Shown here piece after piece: positions 1 through 5,037 of a DNA stretch of 5,552 bases. The position numbers and the translations under genes were made by a program. Positions within the stretch are counted from its first letter, which is position 1. Each line of letters opens with the position of its first letter. The stretch is from Candidatus Dependentiae bacterium (lineage in GTDB: Bacteria; Babelota; Babeliae; Babelales; UASB340): contig JAHIKO010000048.1 of the NCBI GenBank assembly GCA_018897535.1, forward strand, positions 1 through 5,552, written 5' to 3'. The notes under the pieces were generated by a model. The model was given only the letters and a program-made list of their open reading frames with translations, had not been told where the DNA came from and made no database searches.

Positions 1-126
1 CAAAAAAAGACAAGAATTGAAAGTAACAATAATAAAACCGTAAAACATGATGAAGAAAAAATTGGACGCAACGATCCATGTCCATGCGGATCCGGCAAAA
101 AATATAAAAAATGCTGCGGTCAATAA
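1..126 (+). CDS. secA: SecA preprotein translocase ATPase, C-terminal zinc-binding tail (partial, 5' end outside window)
   Basis: Only the last 41 residues are present, read in frame from base 1 to the TAA at 124-126. They end in NDPCPCGSGKKYKKCCG followed by one Gln, the SEC-C zinc motif (C-x-C-x8-C-C; Cys 27, 29, 38 and 39 of the fragment). In SecA this tail binds Zn and contacts SecB and/or the ribosome, while the missing body is the ATPase that drives proteins through SecYEG. The polar, Lys-rich stretch before the motif (residues 1-20) fits SecA's variable C-terminal linker. SEC-C motifs also occur at the ends of a few unrelated proteins, so the identity rests on the tail alone, but its exact wording and terminal position are those of SecA. 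The first 22 bases recur inverted in the next gene. The gene is convergent with the lipoprotein gene and ends at a hairpin 15 bp after the stop. Confidence 0.85.
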   Translation, partial: QKKTRIESNNNKTVKHDEEKIGRNDPCPCGSGKKYKKCCGQ

Positions 127-140
127 AATTATTTTAAAAT

Positions 141-170
141 AAAAGAGCCTCAAAAATTTGAGGCTCTTTT
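141..170. terminator. Bidirectional intrinsic terminator between secA and the lipoprotein gene
   Basis: AAAAGAGCCTCAAA (141-154) pairs perfectly with TTTGAGGCTCTTTT (157-170). The stem's core is the GC-containing GAGCCTC/GAGGCTC, closed by a very small AT loop. The A/T arms supply a U-run on either strand, so the hairpin can end both secA (+) and the convergent lipoprotein gene (-). It is flanked on the left by a 14-nt palindrome (129-142, TTATTTTAAAATAA), which extends the U-rich stretch for the minus strand. Confidence 0.88.
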
Positions 171-187
171 TATTTGCATTAGACAAT

Positions 188-478
188 TTATTTGTAGTTA
201 TTTTTTGGACATTTACAAACTTTACATTTACAATTTTTACACTTTTTTCCACAAACATTGCATTTTGCATTCTTATTACATTTTTTCTTTTCAATTCTTG
301 TCTTTTTTTGTTTTTTATTTCGTTTTTGTTCTTTTGTCATTTTTTTATTTTTTTTAGGCTGAACCTGCTCTTTTTTTGCCGGTTCATTTTTCTTTTCAGA
401 TTTTTTACCACATCCAACCTGAAGACCAAGCCCTAAAATAATAAAAGCAAAAAGCAAAAAGTTTTTTGATTTAAACAT
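188..478 (-). CDS. Small Lys-rich lipoprotein with metallothionein-like Cys-rich C-terminus
   Basis: This is a 96-residue protein of no recognised family. Residues 1-22 form a lipoprotein signal peptide (two Lys, then a hydrophobic core) ending in LQVGC, so Cys23 is the probable lipidated residue. The lipobox is imperfect, with Gln at -3. The mature part is extremely basic: about 29 of its 74 residues are Lys. Residues 24-65 are a low-complexity Lys/Glu/Gln/Asn linker. Residues 67-90 hold eight Cys (67, 73, 76, 80, 83, 85, 88, 90) in C-x2-C and C-x-C spacings interleaved with Lys, resembling thiolate metal-binding proteins. The start is supported by GGGAGAG (491-485) six bases upstream. Inference: a membrane-anchored soft-metal binder or a redox/structural Cys protein, with the polycationic part lying along a membrane or cell-wall polymer. 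Part of the tail is a tandem 15-bp duplication, and codons for QKKTRIE are identical to the secA tail. Long A-runs make it prone to slippage. That it is a real gene is supported by the RBS, signal peptide and terminator. Confidence 0.8.
   Translation of the reverse strand: MFKSKNFLLFAFIILGLGLQVGCGKKSEKKNEPAKKEQVQPKKNKKMTKEQKRNKKQKKTRIEKKKCNKNAKCNVCGKKCKNCKCKVCKCPKNNYK
212..241 (-). repeat. Tandem 15-bp duplication inside the Cys-rich tail
   Basis: On the minus strand 241-227 (TGTAAAAATTGTAAA) is followed directly by 226-212 (TGTAAAGTTTGTAAA), differing at two bases. The units encode CKNCK and CKVCK, and another Cys codon follows. This in-frame duplication doubles the Cys-Lys module of the lipoprotein. 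Confidence 0.75.
289..310 (-). repeat. Inverted copy of the secA-tail segment at 1-22
   Basis: Read on the minus strand, 310-289 is identical over 22 bases to window bases 1-22. It begins CAAAAAAAGACAAGAATTGA and continues with two more A. Both copies are read in the same frame and encode QKKTRIE, here residues 57-63 of the lipoprotein and at the window start in the secA tail. The match stops at base 23; on the other side it may extend beyond the window. Confidence 0.85.
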
Positions 479-528
479 TTACATCTCTCCCGTAAAATAA
501 CCTAAAACTAATACCAAAACTTTTTTTA

Positions 529-557
529 ATTTAATTTTTTTGTAAAATATAAGTCAA
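529..557 (-). promoter_or_regulatory. Candidate sigma-70 promoter for the lipoprotein gene
   Basis: On the minus strand TTGACT (557-552) is followed after 17 bp by TTAAAT (534-529), giving 5/6 and 4/6 matches to consensus. Transcription would start about 45 bp before the ATG. The AT-rich background makes chance -10 boxes common, so the support is mainly the good -35 and exact spacing. Confidence 0.35.
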
Positions 558-586
558 TTAAAAAAAATAATCACACTTAATATTTA

Positions 587-615
587 TTGACATTAAGATT
601 TAAGATAAGCATATT
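587..615 (+). promoter_or_regulatory. Candidate sigma-70 promoter for the LRR-protein gene
   Basis: A perfect -35 TTGACA (587-592) is followed after 17 bp by CATATT (610-615), a 4/6 match to TATAAT. It lies in the 175-bp divergent gap shared with the lipoprotein gene, about 40 bp upstream of the ATG at 654. A nearby TATTCA (612-617) is an alternative -10. Confidence 0.4.
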
Positions 616-653
616 CATAAAGAATTAATAACCCATAATTCTAAGGGGTCATT

Positions 654-1529
654 ATGAAATCAAAATATATTACACTGATTATGCTATTTGTCTTTTTAAC
701 TTTCAAAACTTTTTCTATGAATCTCGAAAATTCCCAAGATATAAACTTATCTAAAAATTTTTATTTACTTATGAGCGAGATTAATAAAGAAATATCTTAT
801 AATTGCAAATCTTTTAATAACGTCAATTCTTATCTACTTGATATAATTCAAGTATTAAAAAATATAGATACTGAAAAAGATTCTTTAGAAAATTTAACCA
901 AATTTTTTCTCGAATTAACAAATTCTATTAATTTACTATTAACCCATACAATTAATAGAGTTTATGACAATGACCACTGGTACGAAAAAGAAAGAAGCGA
1001 AAAATTTTTAATTTATACTACAAATCCTGAAGATTTTTGCCATCTATCATTGGAAGAATTAACCAATAAACTCATACAATATTTTGATAAGATAAAAACT
1101 GAAACAAATATAGCAGCAACTTATTTTAACGAAGAATTTAATGAAGGCGATTTAATTTATTCGTTACAAAAAAAATTTGCTCTTGTCATTCAAAATGTAA
1201 CCGCAATAAATATGTTTTCAAAAATGGTAACAAATTTAATTGAATTGAATAAAAAAATAGAAGAACTAAAAAAATCTGAAGATTATGAACTAAAAGTTGA
1301 TCTATCCAATATGAGACTTAATGATTTAGGTTTTAATTATTTTTTAGATAATTTAAGTGATAACACCAAAGAAAAAATCACTTATTTAAATATATACAAT
1401 AACGATATTGAGCATCTGGATTTAAGTGATTTAATAAACTTAAAGGGTCTAGATTATCGTAAAAATAGAATTAAACATACAAAAGGGTTACCCAAAAATT
1501 ATGCTGGCGATAAGCAAAAGCGTGATTAA
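654..1529 (+). CDS. Secreted protein with helical N-terminal region and short C-terminal leucine-rich repeats
   Basis: This is a 291-residue protein of unassigned function. Residues 1-21 are a signal peptide (Lys-containing n-region, hydrophobic core, cleavage probably near TFS-MN), so it is exported. Residues about 30-205 look helical and polar, with a short coiled-coil-like stretch (IELNKKIEELKK, 196-207), and match no family I can name. From about 213 the pattern becomes leucine-rich: VDLSNMRLNDLG (215-226), then ITYLNIYNNDIEHLDLSD (242-259), then LINLKGLDYRKNRIKHTKG (260-278). This is the LxxLxLxxNxI spacing of LRRs, giving roughly two to three units. LRRs usually bind proteins, and in host-associated bacteria secreted LRR proteins are often effectors; that role is inference. 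No capping segment follows the LRR, and the last residues (QKRD) are encoded within a palindromic terminator, so C-terminal truncation is possible. The start is fixed by AAGGGG (643-648) five bases before ATG. The gene is convergent with the metallophosphoesterase gene, the stops abutting. Confidence 0.8.
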   Translation: MKSKYITLIMLFVFLTFKTFSMNLENSQDINLSKNFYLLMSEINKEISYNCKSFNNVNSYLLDIIQVLKNIDTEKDSLENLTKFFLELTNSINLLLTHTINRVYDNDHWYEKERSEKFLIYTTNPEDFCHLSLEELTNKLIQYFDKIKTETNIAATYFNEEFNEGDLIYSLQKKFALVIQNVTAINMFSKMVTNLIELNKKIEELKKSEDYELKVDLSNMRLNDLGFNYFLDNLSDNTKEKITYLNIYNNDIEHLDLSDLINLKGLDYRKNRIKHTKGLPKNYAGDKQKRD

Positions 1530-1546
1530 TTAATCACGCTTTTGCT
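1513..1546. terminator. Perfect 34-bp palindrome: bidirectional terminator containing both convergent stop codons
   Basis: The left arm AGCAAAAGCGTGATTAA (1513-1529) is the exact reverse complement of 1530-1546, with no spacer. The two TAA stops occupy 1527-1529 (+) and 1532-1530 (-), touching at the symmetry axis. The GCGTGATTA stem is followed on each strand by CTTTTGC, giving only a short U-run, so termination is likely but less certain than at a long U-tract. The arms also code the final QKRD of both proteins. Confidence 0.75.
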
Positions 1547-3122
1547 GTAAATCTAAAACCAAATTATCTAAAATTTCTATTTGATTCTTATCATAATCGA
1601 ATCCGGTAAATTCCAAATGTAATCTTACAGGTTCTCCTTCAACCGCAGTTCTGTAAGCCTTAAAAAACGAGGGCAAATATGCAAATTCACCACCAAAAAT
1701 ACCTTTTATTTTTTCAGTTTTAATGGTAGCCATCGTTCCTTCACCTTCTACACTTTGCCAAAGTTCATTGCGTGTTTCTAAAGTTCTACGGCTATCAAGA
1801 TTATTGCATCCTCGTATTTCTGCCTTAATGTCTTGAAAATCTTCTGATCGTTTAAGATTTATTTTTTTTGAGTATTTTATAGGCCTTTGATCAGTTCCGG
1901 TACCAATTATATATGAATGAATCAAACCCAATTCGCCATTTTTTTGAATAGTATCATGCTCATATGTATGATTATGACCGGAAATACACACATCAATTTG
2001 TGAATCCAAAATTGCATTAGTAATGTTATTTAATTGTGAAACATCTATATCTTTAATATGTTTTATATAGAACGAGTCATCGTTCAATATATTTATCATT
2101 CCGGGATGTTGGTATCTATAATGCGTATAAAAAGGCAAATGAAAATATGCAACAATAAAATCAACGTTACCCTGTTGCTTTGCTGCGTTTGCAGTATTAA
2201 TCATAGCAATAATTTCAGTTTCAAAATCATTATCTATACTAAAATTATATTTTTTTCCAAGTTCTTCCGTAGAAATTGGTAAGTTCAAATAATACATGCG
2301 ATCTTTAATAAAAGCATTTTTTGTCTGTCTAATTTGTACAATAGGTTTTACAACCGATTGGGTGCTTTCAGGAACATCCGGATTATTAAAAATAGAATTA
2401 AATAATGGATAAAAAGAATTTACATTATAGCTAGGCTTCATTATACCCTCTAAAGCGCCTATATCATGTGGCAAACCCATAGCAGATGTCAAAATTGAAC
2501 CATTAAGTACATCATACATTGTTAAAAATATTTTCTTCCATTCCAACCCATAATTTCGACTGGAACCCCTTCCGGATTTTTCACATGTATTGGAAACAAT
2601 ATCACCAACACTAATAAATGTGGCTTTTTGACCATTTAAAATGTTATTCAATAAATCGCGCAAAAATGGTGCTGCTGAACCTCTTTTGCCTTCTGTAAAC
2701 GCTTTAACATCTTTACCGCTTGAAAGATATTGTCCCTGAATATCACTAAAAAAATAGACCGGAGTATTGCTATTTAGTTTTTGATTAACTAAATCTGTTA
2801 AATTATTTTGTGTAATCATTATATCTTGATTAACTTGAATATCTTGCAAATCTTGATCTACTTCCCATACATTATTATATCTTCCAATTTCTTTTGAATA
2901 AACTACTATTGAACTGTTTTGAGGTTCATATCGACGAAAATTATCTAAATTTAAATTTTGTTTGGTACAATTATCTCGCATATCTATAATCTTTAAATAA
3001 AGATTATTTTGATATGGCGCAACAAACCAAATAAAATCTTGCGTAAATCCAAGCGAAACCGACATAAACAAAATAAAAAGACATATACTAAGAATACGTT
3101 TTAAATTTTTCAAAAAGTTCAT
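1530..3122 (-). CDS. Secreted calcineurin-like metallophosphoesterase, purple-acid-phosphatase-like
   Basis: This is a 530-residue exported protein with a signal peptide at 1-27 (KNLKR, a long hydrophobic core, GFTQ). The metallophosphoesterase motifs occur in order: FFSDIQG (124-130; Asp127), VGDIVSN (172-178; Asp174), GLPHD (216-220), AYFHLPFY (325-332; His328) and SGHNHTYEH (381-389; His383, His385). The HLPFY and GHNHTYE wording resembles purple acid phosphatases (HxPxY, GHxHxYER), which hydrolyse phosphate esters with a two-metal centre. Deviations are Gln129 where DxH enzymes have His, no Tyr in the second motif (a PAP hallmark), and GLPHD where GNHD/E is expected, losing the Asn ligand. 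Residues 30-115 form an unassigned N-terminal region; 440-530 form a C-terminal extension of probable beta structure. The start is supported by AGAGG (3134-3130) seven bases upstream. The gene is divergent from the PafA-like phosphatase gene, suggesting a shared phosphate-release role. Activity and substrate cannot be read from the sequence. Confidence 0.82.
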   Translation of the reverse strand: MNFLKNLKRILSICLFILFMSVSLGFTQDFIWFVAPYQNNLYLKIIDMRDNCTKQNLNLDNFRRYEPQNSSIVVYSKEIGRYNNVWEVDQDLQDIQVNQDIMITQNNLTDLVNQKLNSNTPVYFFSDIQGQYLSSGKDVKAFTEGKRGSAAPFLRDLLNNILNGQKATFISVGDIVSNTCEKSGRGSSRNYGLEWKKIFLTMYDVLNGSILTSAMGLPHDIGALEGIMKPSYNVNSFYPLFNSIFNNPDVPESTQSVVKPIVQIRQTKNAFIKDRMYYLNLPISTEELGKKYNFSIDNDFETEIIAMINTANAAKQQGNVDFIVAYFHLPFYTHYRYQHPGMINILNDDSFYIKHIKDIDVSQLNNITNAILDSQIDVCISGHNHTYEHDTIQKNGELGLIHSYIIGTGTDQRPIKYSKKINLKRSEDFQDIKAEIRGCNNLDSRRTLETRNELWQSVEGEGTMATIKTEKIKGIFGGEFAYLPSFFKAYRTAVEGEPVRLHLEFTGFDYDKNQIEILDNLVLDLQQKRD

Positions 3123-3166
3123 TTTTCAACCTCTATTTATAAATAATTAAAAAGATTTAAACATTT

Positions 3167-3196
3167 ATTGTATTTTATAAAATTCAACAACCCCAA
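3167..3196 (-). promoter_or_regulatory. Weak candidate promoter for the metallophosphoesterase gene
   Basis: On the minus strand TACAAT (3172-3167, 5/6) lies 18 bp downstream of TTGGGG (3196-3191, 3/6), within the 183-bp divergent gap. The -10 is good but the -35 is poor. No PhoB-like direct repeats were recognised nearby. Confidence 0.25.
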
Positions 3197-3241
3197 AGCA
3201 ATCTTTAGCTTTTTTTTAAAAAAACTATATTTATACCCTAA

Positions 3242-3276
3242 TTTTTTAATAAAATATATTTGTATATATTAAAAAA
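3242..3276. repeat. 9-bp inverted repeat upstream of the PafA-like gene
   Basis: TTTTTTAAT (3242-3250) is the reverse complement of ATTAAAAAA (3268-3276), separated by 17 AT-only bases apart from one G. It ends 16 bp before the Shine-Dalgarno sequence. It could be a regulatory dyad, but inverted A/T runs arise easily by chance in such AT-rich DNA. Several TATATT-like hexamers lie inside it, so no single plus-strand promoter can be chosen. Confidence 0.3.
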
Positions 3277-3292
3277 CAATTAACAAAATCCT

Positions 3293-3300
3293 GGGGGGAG
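3293..3300 (+). promoter_or_regulatory. Unusually strong G-rich Shine-Dalgarno of the PafA-like gene
   Basis: GGGGGGAG ends five bases before the ATG at 3306. A six-G run in an otherwise almost G-free leader makes the start choice secure and suggests efficient translation. Confidence 0.75.
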
Positions 3301-3305
3301 CAGTA

Positions 3306-4961
3306 ATGAAGTTCAAATTTATTACAAAAATATTTTTTTTCTTAAATTTTGTTTTATTTTTAAATATTTTTTCAATTCCAAAATTAACAATAATTATGGT
3401 AATTGATCAATTTGCATACAGTTATATGGAAAAACTTGGTCCAAATTTTGAGTATGCATTCAAAGATTTAAAAGAACACGGAGTATATTTTACAAATGCG
3501 CACCATGCTCATGGCGTTCCGGCAACAGCAACAGGGCATAATGCTTTAAATACAGGAACACTCGCCAAAAATCATGGAATAATTGCAAATTCTTGGATAG
3601 AAAATGGAAAAAAGGTAAATGCATGTAAAGATGATTCACCCGAAAGTTCAGTTTTTGGCCCAAACAATAAAATATTAGACTATGGATATAGTACAAAAAA
3701 TATTATGTGTAATGGGCTTACAGATGAATTTGTAAAAAAATACCCAAATGATTTAACATTTTCCATATCATACAAATCAAGGGCTGCAATAGGCATGTCC
3801 GGTAAAACAGGAAAACCGATATGGTTTGATGACAAGCTAGGTATATTTACAACGTCAAAAGCATTTTTTAATCAACTACCAAACTGGGTAAAAGACTTTA
3901 ATGAAAAGTATAATCTAGATAAAACAATAGAAAATAATATATGGAGAAGGGCATATCCTAAAAAAAGTAAAAAATACAATTTACCGGATATCGATTTTAA
4001 TAAAAATAGTTATTATATACATTCAACTTATCATAAATCACTTATTTCAAAGAAAAGACTTGATGAACCAACAGATAAAATTGGTAAAAAAAATAAACCT
4101 GATATAAAAAATTATTCCAGATTTATAAAATCACCATTGGCAAATAAAGTATTATTGGATTTTGCAAAAAATTGTATCGATAATAACTTACATGAAGACA
4201 ACAATATGCTTTTGTGGATTTCACTCTCGCCACTTGATCACTTAGGTCATATTTATGGACCGAACGGTATGGAAGTAACCGATATGATATATCATCTTGA
4301 TAAACAAATTAAAAATTTTTTAGATTCGCTATATCAAAATATTGATGAAGAAGATATTTTATTTGTATTAACTGCAGATCATGGAGTCCAACCTTTGGTA
4401 GAATTAAATAAAGAAAAAAATTTACCGGCATATCGAATAAATTCCTCTGAAATGCTGCATAAAATTAATAAACATATAAATAAAAAATATAATATTAAAA
4501 ATTTAGTAACAGATTTTGAAGCTTCTCAATTATATTTTGATATGAAAAAATTTAACAATCTTGATACAAAAACAAAAGAATCGATATATTCAGATATAAA
4601 AAAAATAGTTTTAAATAAAAAAGGAATAAGCAAAGTTGTCACAACAGATGAATTAATAAATAATAAATATGATTTTGATTCTATTTTAAACTTTTACAAA
4701 CAACAAGTTTATATAGGCAGATCAGGACAAGTATTCATAATTCCAAATGAATATTCAGATATATCAAATTATAAATTTGGAGCGGGACATAAATCCGGAT
4801 ATGAATGCAATACGCATGTTCCACTAACAATCTATCAAAAGGGTAACATTGAAAATAAAGTTATAACCCAAAAAGTATGGCTCACGCAATTACCAGTAAC
4901 AATTGCGAAAATATTGGATATAAATAAACCGGAAAAATCAGAATTTGAGCCTATTTTTTGA
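3306..4961 (+). CDS. Secreted PafA-like alkaline phosphatase (alkaline phosphatase superfamily)
   Basis: This 551-residue protein, about the length of Elizabethkingia PafA, has a signal peptide at 1-23 (KFKFITK, a Phe/Leu-rich core) that directs export. The PafA active-site set appears complete and in order: Asp34 in MVIDQ (metal ligand); Thr74 in PATATGH (catalytic nucleophile position, TxPGH in PafA); Asn95 in GIIANSW; Lys157 and Arg159 in YKSRAAIG (the K-x-R pair typical of PafA monoesterases); Asp311 and His315 in LDHLGHIYGP; Asp358-His359 in TADHG; and His504 in CNTHVPL. Family knowledge: a two-Zn enzyme with a Thr nucleophile that hydrolyses phosphate monoesters, usually in the periplasm and often phosphate-insensitive. 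The K-x-R pair favours monoesterase over the related nucleotide pyrophosphatase/phosphodiesterases. Residues 200-275 form a Lys/Asn-rich insertion of unclear structure. The gene lies divergent from another exported phosphatase gene and 76 bp upstream of adk. The start is chosen from the G-rich RBS at 3293-3300. The stop is TGA. Confidence 0.9.
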   Translation: MKFKFITKIFFFLNFVLFLNIFSIPKLTIIMVIDQFAYSYMEKLGPNFEYAFKDLKEHGVYFTNAHHAHGVPATATGHNALNTGTLAKNHGIIANSWIENGKKVNACKDDSPESSVFGPNNKILDYGYSTKNIMCNGLTDEFVKKYPNDLTFSISYKSRAAIGMSGKTGKPIWFDDKLGIFTTSKAFFNQLPNWVKDFNEKYNLDKTIENNIWRRAYPKKSKKYNLPDIDFNKNSYYIHSTYHKSLISKKRLDEPTDKIGKKNKPDIKNYSRFIKSPLANKVLLDFAKNCIDNNLHEDNNMLLWISLSPLDHLGHIYGPNGMEVTDMIYHLDKQIKNFLDSLYQNIDEEDILFVLTADHGVQPLVELNKEKNLPAYRINSSEMLHKINKHINKKYNIKNLVTDFEASQLYFDMKKFNNLDTKTKESIYSDIKKIVLNKKGISKVVTTDELINNKYDFDSILNFYKQQVYIGRSGQVFIIPNEYSDISNYKFGAGHKSGYECNTHVPLTIYQKGNIENKVITQKVWLTQLPVTIAKILDINKPEKSEFEPIF

Positions 4962-4986
4962 CGAAATAGTAATAAAATTTTATAAC
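4958..4986 (+). promoter_or_regulatory. Candidate sigma-70 promoter of adk, overlapping the upstream stop codon
   Basis: TTGACG (4958-4963, 5/6) is followed after exactly 17 bp by TATAAC (4981-4986, 5/6). The -35 box contains the TGA stop of the phosphatase gene. Transcription would begin near 4993, leaving a leader of about 45 nt. A perfect TATAAT at 4991-4996 has no suitably placed -35. No terminator hairpin is seen between the two genes (only a 12-nt AT palindrome at 4972-4983), so readthrough from upstream is also possible. Confidence 0.5.
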
Positions 4987-5037
4987 TAAATATAATATAT
5001 TTTTTATTTTAAGATTTTTTTTATACAGGTTTTAAAT

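Noticed and set aside
158..436. 92-codon Phe-rich open frame on the plus strand
   Set aside because: It is the antisense shadow of the Lys-rich lipoprotein gene (Lys AAA codons read as Phe TTT), begins inside the terminator hairpin and has no RBS. The minus-strand frame has an RBS, lipobox and terminator.
188..478. CRISPR array or structured RNA suggested by repetitive A/T runs and TGTAAA units
   Set aside because: The repeats are short, adjacent and in-frame codon repeats without spacers. They are explained by a low-complexity coding sequence.
2058..2282. 74-codon open frame on the plus strand
   Set aside because: It lies wholly inside and antisense to the metallophosphoesterase gene, has no RBS and no recognisable motif.
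3123..3305. Possible Pho box or riboswitch in the divergent phosphatase gap
   Set aside because: No CTGTCAT-like direct repeats were seen, and no conserved riboswitch core could be recognised in this nearly pure AT sequence.
3490..3696. 68-codon open frame on the minus strand
   Set aside because: It is antisense to the most conserved part of the PafA-like phosphatase (catalytic Thr and Asn region), without RBS or motif.
4959..4961. TGA as a recoded sense codon (alternative code)
   Set aside because: All recognised genes use TGG for Trp and contain no internal TGA. The phosphatase ends at the expected family length at this TGA.
4972..4983. ATAAAATTTTAT palindrome after the phosphatase stop as a terminator
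   Set aside because: It is a 12-nt all-AT palindrome with no GC stem and no extending pairs, and it overlaps a better promoter candidate.
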